A stretch of 64,000 nucleotides of DNA, from NCBI RefSeq assembly GCF_050586345.1, contig NZ_JBOCEF010000010.1, forward strand, positions 41,451-105,450, given 5' to 3'. Source of the stretch: JBOCEF01 sp050586345 (lineage in GTDB: Bacteria > Pseudomonadota > Alphaproteobacteria > Rhodobacterales > Rhodobacteraceae). Below, in pieces: positions 27,516 to 35,908 of this stretch (the first letter of the stretch is position 1; each line of letters starts with the position of its first letter). Below the pieces are notes generated by a model. The model made no database searches and was not told where the DNA came from. It saw only the letters and a list, made by a program, of their open reading frames with translations. A program made the position numbers and the translations under genes.

Positions 27516-29903
27516 ATGGCAGATACCACCGATCCCCAGCCCCCACGCGACGAGGTCCCCGAGGACGGCGTCGTGCTCGCCGAACCCCTGCGCCGCGCGC
27601 TGGGGGATCGCTATTTGCAATACGCGCTCTCGACCATCATGCACCGCGCGCTGCCGGACGCGCGCGACGGGCTCAAACCCGTGCACCGGCGCATCCTCTG
27701 GGCCATGCGGCTGCTCAAGCTCGACCCCGCGCAGGGCTTCAAGAAATCGGCCCGCGTCGTCGGCGACGTGATCGGCAAGTACCACCCGCATGGCGACGCC
27801 GCGGTCTACGACGCGATGGTGCGCCTGGCGCAGGACTTCGCCATCCGCTACCCGCTGGTCAACGGCCAGGGCAATTTCGGCAATATCGACGGCGACGGCC
27901 CGGCCTCGCTGCGCTACACCGAAGCCAAGATGACCGACGTCGCCACGGCGATGATGGACGGGCTGGACGAGGACGCGGTCGACTTCCGCGAGACCTATGA
28001 CGGCGAGGACCGCGAGCCCATCGTCATGCCGGGCGCCTTCCCGAACCTGCTGGCCAACGGCGCCGCGGGGATCGCGGTGGGCATGGCGACCTCGATCCCG
28101 CCGCACAATGCAGGGGAGGTGATCGACGCCGCCCTGCACCTCGTCAAACATCCCGACGCGCGGCTGGAAACCCTGCTCGAAAAGATGCCCGGCCCGGATT
28201 TCCCCACCGGCGGCGTGCTGGTCGAGCCGCGCGAGAGCATCGTCGAGGCTTACCGCACCGGCCGCGGCGGCTTCCGCCTGCGCGCGCGGTGGGAGCGCGA
28301 GGATCTCGGCCGCGGCCAGTGGCAGATCGTGGTCCGGGAGATCCCCTACCAGGTCGCCAAGTCCCGGCTGATCGAGAAGGTCGCCGACCTGATCCAGTCG
28401 AAAAAGCTCCCCATCCTCGGCGACATCCGGGACGAGAGCGCCGAGGACGTGCGCATCGTGCTCGAGCCCAAGAGCCGCAACGTCGAGCCCGCGCTGCTGA
28501 TGGACGCGCTGTTCAAGCTCACGGATTTCGAGGTCCGCGCGTCCTTGAACATGAACGTGCTGATCGACGGGCGCACGCCCAAGGTCTGCGGGCTTTCGGA
28601 GGTGCTGCGCGCCTGGCTCGACCACCAGCGCGACGTGCTGCAGCGCCGCTCCCGCCACCGGCTGGAGAAGATCGCCCGGCGGCTCGAGGTCCTGGAAGGC
28701 CATATCGTCGCCTACCTGAACCTCGACCGGGTGATCGAGATCATCCGCTGGGATGACGACCCCAAGGCCAGCCTGATGGCCGAGGACTGGGCGCAGTGGC
28801 CGGAAGGCATCGAGGCGCGCGAGGCCGGGGCCCCGCTGCGCCTCAACGAAGTGCAGGCCGAGGCGATCCTCAACATGCGCCTGCGCTCCTTGCGGCGGCT
28901 CGAGGAGATGGAGCTGCGGGCCGAGCGCGACCGGCTGATGGCGGAGCGCGCCGAGCTCGAGGCGCTGCTGGGCTCGGACGAGGCGCAGTGGGCGCGGATT
29001 TCCGATGCGCTGCGCGCCACGCGCGACAAGTTCGGCGCCCCGAAGAAGCTGCGCGGGATCACCTTCGCCGACGATCTGAACGCCGCCAAGGACGCGGCCG
29101 GAGAGGACTGGCCGCTCGGCGCCCGCCGCACCGGCTTCGCCGATGCGCCCAAGCTCGAGGACATCTCGCTGGATGCGCTGATCGAGCGGGAGCCGATCAC
29201 GGTCGTCTGCTCGAAAATGGGCTGGATCCGGGCGATGAAGGGCCATATCGCCCTGGACCAGGAGCTGAAGTTCAAGGATGGCGACGGCCCGATGTTCGCC
29301 TTCCACGCCGAGACGACGGACAAGCTTCTGCTGATGTCCGGCGCGGGGCGGGTGTTCACGCTGGGCGCCGACAAGCTGCCCGGCGGGCGCGGCATGGGCG
29401 AGCCCGTGCGCCTGATGATCGAGCTTCCGAACGAGGACCAGATCCTCGCCTTCATGGTCCACAGGCCGGGCGCGAAGGCGCTGGTCGCCTCGACCGCCGG
29501 GGACGGCTTCGTCTGCGCGCTCGACGACATGGTGGCGCAGACGCGCACGGGTCGGCAGGTGCTGAACGTGAAGGCCCCCGCCGCCGCCGCGCTGATGAAG
29601 GTGATCCCGGAGGGCGCGGATTCCGTCGCCGTGATCGGCGAGAACCGCAAGATGCTGGTCTTCGGGCTGGACGAGCTTCCGCAGCTGGGCCGCGGCAAGG
29701 GCGTGCGGCTGCAGAAGTACAAGGACGGGGGCCTCTCGGACGCCATCGCCTTCAAGCGTGAGGACGGGCTGAAATGGCTCGACGGCGGCGGGCGCACGCG
29801 GCACGTGACCTCGGACGACCTGCGGGAGTGGGAGCTGAAGCGCGCCGGCGCCGGATGGATGGCCCCGCGCGGCTTCCCTCGGGACAACAAGTTCCCGGGC
29901 TGA
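27516..29903 (+). CDS. parC: DNA topoisomerase IV subunit A
   Basis: Cleavage subunit of topoisomerase IV, which decatenates daughter chromosomes. 795 residues, closer to ParC than to the longer GyrA, and lacking a GyrA-box-rich tail. The active-site tyrosine is Y134 in SLRYTEAKM. The quinolone-interaction helix reads KYHPHGDAAVYDA, with Ala95 and Asp99 at the positions that are Ser80 and Glu84 in E. coli. The C-terminal beta-pinwheel covers about 500-770. The ATG at 27516 has no strong ribosome-binding site, but the conserved domain begins shortly after it. Confidence 0.95.
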   Translation: MADTTDPQPPRDEVPEDGVVLAEPLRRALGDRYLQYALSTIMHRALPDARDGLKPVHRRILWAMRLLKLDPAQGFKKSARVVGDVIGKYHPHGDAAVYDAMVRLAQDFAIRYPLVNGQGNFGNIDGDGPASLRYTEAKMTDVATAMMDGLDEDAVDFRETYDGEDREPIVMPGAFPNLLANGAAGIAVGMATSIPPHNAGEVIDAALHLVKHPDARLETLLEKMPGPDFPTGGVLVEPRESIVEAYRTGRGGFRLRARWEREDLGRGQWQIVVREIPYQVAKSRLIEKVADLIQSKKLPILGDIRDESAEDVRIVLEPKSRNVEPALLMDALFKLTDFEVRASLNMNVLIDGRTPKVCGLSEVLRAWLDHQRDVLQRRSRHRLEKIARRLEVLEGHIVAYLNLDRVIEIIRWDDDPKASLMAEDWAQWPEGIEAREAGAPLRLNEVQAEAILNMRLRSLRRLEEMELRAERDRLMAERAELEALLGSDEAQWARISDALRATRDKFGAPKKLRGITFADDLNAAKDAAGEDWPLGARRTGFADAPKLEDISLDALIEREPITVVCSKMGWIRAMKGHIALDQELKFKDGDGPMFAFHAETTDKLLLMSGAGRVFTLGADKLPGGRGMGEPVRLMIELPNEDQILAFMVHRPGAKALVASTAGDGFVCALDDMVAQTRTGRQVLNVKAPAAAALMKVIPEGADSVAVIGENRKMLVFGLDELPQLGRGKGVRLQKYKDGGLSDAIAFKREDGLKWLDGGGRTRHVTSDDLREWELKRAGAGWMAPRGFPRDNKFPG

Positions 29904-29911
29904 GGCCGGTC

Positions 29912-29948
29912 GGGGACGGCGGGGAGGCATGCTCTGCGCGCCGTCCCC
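29912..29948 (+). terminator. Stem-loop downstream of parC
   Basis: Arms GGGGACGGCG / CGCCGTCCCC (10 bp) with a 17-nt loop, 8 bp after the parC stop. Followed by C-rich sequence rather than T's. Confidence 0.5.
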
Positions 29949-30600
29949 CTACCCCCTTGCTGGACGGCGCGGGGGCGCGTCGGGCCGGGTCCTTCCGGCA
30001 AAAGCGGGGGCGCCTCGGGCCGACATGGACGCCCGACAGGCGGGCCGCGCGGCTGTCCCGCCAAGGCGACGCGACGCGGACCTCACCGAACCAAGCCTGA
30101 CAATGCCCCCCGGGGCGGGGGGAGACCGCCGGATCGCGTTTCCCCCGTCCGGCGCGGGCCAAGGCGGTCGTCATTCTCCCCACCGGACGGCATGGTCGCA
30201 CTTGGCGAAAACCACGCGCACCCGCGGTGATCCGCGAAACACCCGCACCGCCTCCCCCCCTCAACCCGCCGCTTCCCGCACGCCGCCCGCCCGACGCCGG
30301 AGGGCTGCATCCGGGTCAAGGATCGCGCAGCGACCCGCGCAGCGGGCTTGTCCTTGACGCGGGTGCAGGCCGACCGACGCTTGGGCGGGCGACCTGGGGG
30401 AGGCCCTCCCCCAGGCGCTTCAAAGCAGCATCCCTCCGCCCGAAACCCGCCCCGCCGCCGACCGTCCCGGGCGCAACAGACGCGCATCGGGGGCGTTCGA
30501 GGGGGCATGGCCCCCTCGAGCGGGGGCTCCGGGGGCGGCAGCCCCCGCCATCCCGCCGAAGGACGGCGCAGCCGCCCGGAGCCCCCGCCATCCCCCTCCC
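29949..30600. other. Intergenic region between convergent parC and SDR genes
   Basis: No gene supported. It contains copy B of the structured repeat (30302-30415) and a perfect hairpin with arms TCGAGGGGGC / GCCCCCTCGA at 30495-30517, followed by more GGGGGC / GCCCCC inverted segments down to the SDR stop. The stretch from 29990 to 30290 shows nothing recognisable. Confidence 0.5.
30302..30415. repeat. Structured intergenic repeat, copy B
   Basis: Second copy of the element at 12245-12360. The apical 28 nt with two GCA-looped mini-hairpins are identical. Stem I pairs about 30302-30322 with 30351-30371. Relative to copy A, one pair changes from G-C to A-T on both sides, the next from G-C to T.G, and a G.T becomes T-A, so pairing is kept. 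Stem II is a perfect 11-bp hairpin (CCTGGGGGAGG and complement, 30393-30415). Located between parC and an SDR gene. Confidence 0.8.
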
Positions 30601-31341
30601 TCAGCGCCCCCCGGCCACGTCCAGCAGCGCGCCGGTGACATAGGACGCCTCGTCCGAGATCAGCCAGAGCACGCCGTTCGCCGTCTCCTCGGCCGTGCCC
30701 GCGCGCCCCAGCGGCGCCTGGGGGCCGAGCTGCGCCGCGCGGTCCGGCTCCCCGCCCGAGGCATGGATGTCGGTGTCGATGATCCCCGGCCGCACCCCGT
30801 TCACCCGGATCCCCTCGGGGCCGAGCTCCTTCGACAGCCCGTTCACCATGGTGTCCATCGCCCCCTTGGAGGCCGCGTAATCCACGTATTGCCCAGGCGA
30901 GCCGAGCCGCGCGGCGGCCGAGGACAGCACCACCATCACGCCGCCCGACCCGCCGCGGGACCGCGACATGCGCCGCGCCCCCTCGCGCGCCGTCAGGAAG
31001 GCGCCGAGCACGTTGGTGTCGAAGATCTTCTTCATGCGCGCGGCGCTCATGTCCGCCAGCGCCGAGGTCTCGCCCACCACGCCCGCGTTGATCACCACCG
31101 CGCCGATGGGGCCGAGGGCGGACTGCGCCTCGTCGAACAGGCGCAGCACGTCTTCCTCGCGGCCCATGTCGCCCTGCACCACGCAGGCGCGGGCCCCGGC
31201 GGCGCGCACCTCGGCGGCCACCGCCTCGGCGGCCTCGCGGGCGCCGAGGTAATTCACCGTCACGTCCCAGCCGCGGGCCGCGGCCCCGCGCGCCACCGCC
31301 GCGCCGATGCCGCGGCTGCCGCCCGTCACGATCACATGCAT
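30601..31341 (-). CDS. Short-chain dehydrogenase/reductase
   Basis: 246-residue classical SDR. The cofactor motif TGGSRGIG at 6-13, NAG at 85-87, and the catalytic residues N110, S141, Y155 and K159 (YAASK) are all present. The C-terminal SDEASYVTGALLDVAGGR is the standard ending of the glucose/3-ketoacyl-reductase-like group. The substrate is not predictable. It lies downstream of a crotonase gene on the same strand, 198 bp away, so co-transcription is possible but uncertain. Confidence 0.92.
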   Translation of the reverse strand: MHVIVTGGSRGIGAAVARGAAARGWDVTVNYLGAREAAEAVAAEVRAAGARACVVQGDMGREEDVLRLFDEAQSALGPIGAVVINAGVVGETSALADMSAARMKKIFDTNVLGAFLTAREGARRMSRSRGGSGGVMVVLSSAAARLGSPGQYVDYAASKGAMDTMVNGLSKELGPEGIRVNGVRPGIIDTDIHASGGEPDRAAQLGPQAPLGRAGTAEETANGVLWLISDEASYVTGALLDVAGGR

Positions 31342-31539
31342 GTCCGGTCTCCTCCCGTGCCGGCGCCCTCATCACGGGGCGCATCGGACAGGAGCCTGCG
31401 ACGGAGCGCGGCGGCGGGGCAAGCGCGACGCGCGACCGGGGGCGATGCGGGCGCCCCCGCCCGCCCGGGGGGCGAGCCCCCCGCCCCCCCGAAGCCGGGC
31501 GCCCGGACCGGCGGGCGACGGCTTCGGGGAGGGGACGGC

Positions 31540-32346
31540 TCAGGCGTATTTCGCCGGACGCCCCTGGAGCTGCGCCATCACCGTCTCGATCTGGTCCGGG
31601 GCGCCGATCAGGTCCTTCTGCAGGCGAGATTCCGCCAGCAGCACCTCGTCCTCGGTCGCATCGCCCTCGGCGATGTTCAGCAGCGCCTTGGCCGAGCGCA
31701 TGGCCGAGGGCGAGCGCCCGGCGATGTCGGCGGCGAGGGCGCGGGCGCGGGCCAGCGGGTCCTCGGCCACCTCGGTCACCAGGCCGAGCTGCTGCGCCGC
31801 CTCCGCCTCCAGCACCTCGGCGGTGTAGACGAGGCGGCGCAGCACGTCGCCGCGCACCAGGTGGCGCAGGGTCACCATGCCGGACATGTCCGGCACCAGG
31901 CCCCATTTCATCTCCATCACCGACAGCTTCGTGCCCGGCGCGGCGATGCGGATATCGGCCCCGAGCGCGATCTGGAGGCCCCCGCCGAGGCACACCCCGT
32001 GCAGCGCCGCGATCACCGGCACCGGCAGGTCGCGCCACATCATCCCGGCATGCTGGAACAGGTTCGACGCGCCATGGGTGCGGTCCATGATGTCGCCCCC
32101 GCCGACGCTGTCGGGCCCGCCCTGCACCATCTTCGAGAAATTGCCCTTGTCGAGCCCGGCGCAGAAGGCGCGGCCCTCGCCCGACAGGATCACCACGCGC
32201 ACCGAGGGGTCGGCGGCGACCGCGGCGGCGGCCTCGGCCATCGCCTCGATCAGCTCGGTGGTGATGGCGTTCATCTTGTCGGCCCGGTTCAGGCGGATCT
32301 CGGCGATGCCGTTCTCGATGGTGGTCAGCGTCAGCGCTTCGCTCAT
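31540..32346 (-). CDS. Crotonase/enoyl-CoA hydratase family protein with one catalytic Glu replaced
   Basis: 268 residues from the ATG at 32346. Crotonase fold with the oxyanion-hole segment FCAGLDKGNF and the GGGLQIALGADIRIA helix. Compared with classical enoyl-CoA hydratase, the first catalytic glutamate is Gln125, while the second is kept as E145 (VMEMKWG), exactly 20 residues later. This pattern makes simple hydratase activity doubtful and fits another crotonase reaction such as isomerisation. An insertion-like segment GGPDSVGGGDIMDRTHGA precedes the active site. The reaction is unknown. Confidence 0.88.
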   Translation of the reverse strand: MSEALTLTTIENGIAEIRLNRADKMNAITTELIEAMAEAAAAVAADPSVRVVILSGEGRAFCAGLDKGNFSKMVQGGPDSVGGGDIMDRTHGASNLFQHAGMMWRDLPVPVIAALHGVCLGGGLQIALGADIRIAAPGTKLSVMEMKWGLVPDMSGMVTLRHLVRGDVLRRLVYTAEVLEAEAAQQLGLVTEVAEDPLARARALAADIAGRSPSAMRSAKALLNIAEGDATEDEVLLAESRLQKDLIGAPDQIETVMAQLQGRPAKYA

Positions 32347-32638
32347 GGCGCGCTCTCTCCCTGTCAGCGTCTCGTCTGCATGTCTGCGTGCGGATCCCGC
32401 GGGCCGCGCCCCTCCCGGATGCGGCGCGCGGACGGCGCGCGGATTGCGGCATGCCCTTTCGCAGGGCGGTCCGGGCGCAGCCTGACCGCAGCGCCCCGGC
32501 GGCGCAAGGGGAACGCTGCGGCGCCCCCCTCGCCGCCCCCCCCGCGCCGCGCCCTTCGCCGCCCCACACGCCGCCCCACACGGCGGCGTGACCGCGGGCG
32601 CCGCGCGCCCGCCGCGTTTCGGGTGCAGGATCGGGGGC

Positions 32639-33208
32639 ATGAGACACCCGATTCGCCTTCCCCTGCTCCTCGTCCTCGCCGCCGCCGGGGCCGCCGCCTG
32701 CACCGCGCCCGGCGCCCCGCCCGCGCCGCCGCCGCCGGGAAGCTGCCCCGCCGCGCCCGCCCCCGCGGCCTGGCGCGACGCGGGGCTGGTCCTCGGGGCC
32801 TCGGGCGTGCCGGCGGCCGAGGCCGAGGCGCGGCTGTCGGCCTGCGCAGAAGGGACGCCCGCGCTGCTCGACGCCGCCCTGTCGGGCCATGCCGAGGGCG
32901 TCGGGCTGTACTGCACGGCCGAGAACGGCGCGCGGCTGGGGCGGGCGGGCCTGACGCCGACCCTCTCCTGCCCCGGGGCGCTCGGGGCGCGGTTCTCCGA
33001 AGGCTACGCCCTCGGGGCCGCGGGGATGGCGCCGCGGGCCGCGGGCCGGGCCGTGGACGGCGACGCCGCCGGGGGCGCGGCGGAGCGGGACGCCGCGGAT
33101 GACGGCCTGCTCGGCCTGCCCACGCCGACCCTGCGGCCCTCGATCGGGATCGGCATCGGCTCGGGCGGGCGGATCAGCACGGGATTGGGGATCGGGCTAT
33201 GGTTCTGA
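32639..33208 (+). CDS. DUF2799-family lipoprotein
   Basis: 189 residues with a lipoprotein signal peptide ending GAAAC (lipid-bearing Cys21). The body carries the DUF2799 pattern, including HAEGVGLYCTAENGARLGRAG and a later FSEGYALGAAG. The last part is Gly/Ile-rich. It should be anchored to the periplasmic side of the inner or outer membrane. The last 10 bp overlap the start of a second DUF2799 gene, so the two are translationally coupled and look like a tandem duplication. The function is unknown. Confidence 0.8.
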   Translation: MRHPIRLPLLLVLAAAGAAACTAPGAPPAPPPPGSCPAAPAPAAWRDAGLVLGASGVPAAEAEARLSACAEGTPALLDAALSGHAEGVGLYCTAENGARLGRAGLTPTLSCPGALGARFSEGYALGAAGMAPRAAGRAVDGDAAGGAAERDAADDGLLGLPTPTLRPSIGIGIGSGGRISTGLGIGLWF

Positions 33209-33723
33209 GGATCTGCGCGGGCGCGCTGCTGCTGGCCGGGCTTGCGGGCTGCGTGCAGACGCCCGCGGCGGACTGCCCCGCCGACTGGCGCGCCGCGGGC
33301 GCCGCGGACGGCGCCGCGGGGCTGGCGGATGACCGCTACGAGACCCGCGCCGCCGCCTGCACCGCCGCCGGCGCCCCCGCCGGGCCCGACGCGCGGCCCG
33401 CCTTCCTGGACGGGCTGGCCGAGGGGCGCGCCGCCTTCTGCAGCCCCCGCGCGGCGCTGGAGCGCGGCCGCCGCGCCCGCCCCTTCGGCACGGTCTGCGG
33501 GGGCGCGCATCGCGACCTCTACCGCGCGGGGCTCGACGAGCACTGGCTGCGGGTCGAGATCCGCGACGCGCACGAGGCGCCGTATGACGACGCCCTCCAC
33601 CCGTTCGGCTTCGCGATGGCGATGGCGCGGGTGCGGATGCTGGAGGACCGGCTCGCCTACCTGCACGACCAGAACGAGGCCCGCCTTCGCGCGGTCCTGG
33701 ACGCCGCGCCCGCCGCCGAGTGA
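33199..33723 (+). CDS. DUF2799-family lipoprotein, second of a tandem pair
   Basis: 174 residues. The lipobox LAGC puts the lipid-bearing cysteine at residue 18. The DUF2799 features are ADWRAAGAADGAAG near the N-terminus, then FLDGLAEGRAAFCSPRAALERGR and AHRDLYRAGLDEHWLRVEI. The C-terminal 50 residues look helical (MAMARVRMLEDRLAYL). Its start codon lies inside the end of the preceding lipoprotein gene. The paralogues differ strongly in sequence, so the duplication is old. Confidence 0.82.
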   Translation: MVLRICAGALLLAGLAGCVQTPAADCPADWRAAGAADGAAGLADDRYETRAAACTAAGAPAGPDARPAFLDGLAEGRAAFCSPRAALERGRRARPFGTVCGGAHRDLYRAGLDEHWLRVEIRDAHEAPYDDALHPFGFAMAMARVRMLEDRLAYLHDQNEARLRAVLDAAPAAE

Positions 33724-33775
33724 CGCGCGCAAGGGCGCCCCGCCGGGAGGAAGGGGGGGCGCCCGGCGCGCGCCC

Positions 33776-34543
33776 TCAGCCCCGCCCGGGCTGGTGGCGC
33801 CCTGTGACCGGCTTGGTCGTGCCCGCCAGCCCCTCGAGCACCCCGAGCGGCGAGCGCGCGCGCTCGGGCGTGCCGCGCCGCGGCAGCGCCCAGGCCCGCG
33901 TCGCCTCGACGATCACCGCGCCCGCCAGCCGGTCGGCGCCGATCCTGCGCCCCAGCCGCTCCCACATCCGGTTGGTCTTTAGCCAGAAGCGCCGGTGGCT
34001 GGGCGGGCCCCAGAGGGCGGCCTCGCGCCGCTCCACCTGGAAGTCATGCTGCACCAGCAGCCGCTCCAGCTGCCCCGAGGAATAGGGCCGGCCATAGCCG
34101 AACGGGGTGATGTCGCGCCGCGCCCAGACGCCGGACCGGTTCGGGGCGATGAAGATCGCCCGCCCGCCGGGGGCCAGCACGCGGTGGATCTCGTCCAGCA
34201 GCGCCGAGGGGCGCTCGCAGCTCTCGAGGCCATGGGCGACGATCATCCGGTCGGCGAAGCCCGCGGGCAGCGGCCAGAACGTCTCCTCGGTCAGAACCGA
34301 CACGTTGGGCCCCTCGGCGGGCCAGCGGCACACGCCCTGGGGCCCTGGCATCAGGCAGACGGTGCGCTCCGCCTCGGCCATCATCGGGCGCAGGAACGGG
34401 GCGGCGAAGCCGTAGCCCACCAGCGACAGCCCCGAGACGTCGTCCCACAGCCCCCGGACCGCGCCCTGGATCGACCGCTGGACCGCCCGCCCCAGCTGGG
34501 TGCGGTAATAGAACTGCCGCAGATCGGTCACGTCGAGATGCAT
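33776..34543 (-). CDS. SAM-dependent methyltransferase (class I)
   Basis: 255 residues. The central segment matches a class I methyltransferase: FADRMIVAHGLESCE, then EIHRVLAPGGRAIFIAPN, an intact post-motif of this fold. The N-terminal DLRQFYYRTQLGRAVQRSI is typical of the Rhodobacterales protein that sits divergent to gloB. The SAM-binding glycine loop (GYGFAAPFLRP) is degenerate relative to GxGxG. The substrate is unknown. The intergenic space to gloB is about 100 bp and should hold both promoters. Confidence 0.82.
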   Translation of the reverse strand: MHLDVTDLRQFYYRTQLGRAVQRSIQGAVRGLWDDVSGLSLVGYGFAAPFLRPMMAEAERTVCLMPGPQGVCRWPAEGPNVSVLTEETFWPLPAGFADRMIVAHGLESCERPSALLDEIHRVLAPGGRAIFIAPNRSGVWARRDITPFGYGRPYSSGQLERLLVQHDFQVERREAALWGPPSHRRFWLKTNRMWERLGRRIGADRLAGAVIVEATRAWALPRRGTPERARSPLGVLEGLAGTTKPVTGRHQPGRG

Positions 34544-34646
34544 TGCGCCTGCCTGCCGGTTCGGACATCGTTCCGGGAAACCTAACAGAAGCCCCCCGCA
34601 GGCCGGAAGGCGCATCGCGAGCGGCGGGAGCCACAGGGAGAGACAG

Positions 34647-35402
34647 ATGGCCCTCGAGATCCAGATCATCCCGTGCCGGAGCGACAATTACGGCTACCTG
34701 CTGCACGAGACGGAGGCGGACGTCTGGGCCGTGGTCGACGCGCCCGAGGCCGGGCCGCTGATCGACTCGATCGAGGCCGCGGGCGGACGCCTCGACCTGG
34801 TGCTTCTGACCCATCACCACGGCGACCACGTGGAGGCCGTGGGGCCGCTGGTGGACCGCTACGGCGCGAAGGTGATCGGCGCCGCGGCGGATGCGCGCCG
34901 CCTGCCGAAGCTGGACCAGCCCGTGGTCGGCGGCGACGTGGTGAAGGTCGGCGCCCAGGACGCCGAGGTGATCGAGGTCTACGGCCACACCGTCGGCCAC
35001 ATCGCCTTCCACTTCCCCGGCGCCAAGGCCGCCTTCACCGCCGACAGCCTGATGGCGCTCGGCTGCGGGCGGCTGTTCGAGGGGACGGCGGCGCAGATGT
35101 GGGACAGCCTCTCGCGCCTCGCCGCCCTGCCCGGCGACACGCTGATCTATTCTGGCCATGACTATTTCGACGCCAACGCCCGGTTCGCCCTTTCGGTCGA
35201 CGGCGACAACGCGGCGCTGAAGGACCGGATCGCCCGCAAGGAGAGCGGCGAGGCGGTGATGCCGGTCGCGCTGTCCGAGGAGCTGGCGACCAACCCCTTC
35301 CTGCGCGCCTCGGCCCCCGAGGTGAAGGCGGCGGTGGGCCTGCCCGAAGCCGACGACGCCGCGGTCTTCGCCGAGGTGCGCCGCCGCAAGGACGATTTCT
35401 GA
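34647..35402 (+). CDS. gloB: Hydroxyacylglutathione hydrolase (glyoxalase II)
   Basis: Metallo-beta-lactamase-fold hydrolase that cleaves S-lactoylglutathione to lactate and glutathione in methylglyoxal detoxification. 251 residues. The metal-binding motif THHHGDH lies at 55-61, with further ligands in GHTVGHIAFH and FTADSLMALGCGRLFEG, and GHDYFDANARFAL supplies the last histidine. The C-terminal domain is the usual helical glyoxalase II part. A GGAG precedes the ATG. Confidence 0.96.
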   Translation: MALEIQIIPCRSDNYGYLLHETEADVWAVVDAPEAGPLIDSIEAAGGRLDLVLLTHHHGDHVEAVGPLVDRYGAKVIGAAADARRLPKLDQPVVGGDVVKVGAQDAEVIEVYGHTVGHIAFHFPGAKAAFTADSLMALGCGRLFEGTAAQMWDSLSRLAALPGDTLIYSGHDYFDANARFALSVDGDNAALKDRIARKESGEAVMPVALSEELATNPFLRASAPEVKAAVGLPEADDAAVFAEVRRRKDDF

Positions 35403-35908
35403 GCCGCAGGCTGACGTTAGCGGCAGGGCCCCGCGCCCTGCCCGCGCCGCCCGGCCCCCGTTCCCCGCGCCCGTCCGGCGCGGCCCCTCGCCCCCGTCGC
35501 CCCGCCTGCATGCAACCGCGGATCGTCTCCGATCCGTGGACGATGCACGTGGAGGTGATTCTACCCACGCGGGACTTCGGCCGCGGCGCGCCCGGATTTT
35601 CGCTTCAGCGCACCTGAATCCCGGCGGCCGGATTCCGGGACTGCCAAAATTCAGGCATTTTTGATGCACATTTGCTGAAGAAATATTCATAATACTGTCG
35701 CACCCCGCCGCCCTGCAGGGAAAAAGAGACGCACCCGCGGCGGCCCGCGTTGCAGTCCAACCGCCAATCAGTAATCTCCTGTTTACGTTTTCGCGCGACA
35801 CAATTTCTTAACCGCCGGAAACGTGACCAACGCCGGTCGCCTGGGGAAGGGCGATGCGTGACGCGGCGTGCATCGTCATTCACCGAAGACTTCGGGAGCG
35901 TACCGAAA
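35403..35908. other. Intergenic region upstream of the PilJ-N protein gene
   Basis: No gene supported. The first 200 bp are GC-rich with a G/C-rich end after gloB. From about 35630 to 35825 the sequence becomes clearly AT-richer and carries promoter-like elements (see the separate entry). Confidence 0.5.
35661..35777 (+). promoter_or_regulatory. Candidate sigma-70 promoters for the PilJ-N protein gene
   Basis: Two pairs of boxes fit: TTGATG-17 bp-TATTCA (35661-35689) and TTGCAG-16 bp-TAATCT (35750-35777). Both lie in the AT-richer stretch, 130-250 bp before the ATG at 35909, which would leave a long leader. Confidence 0.35.
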
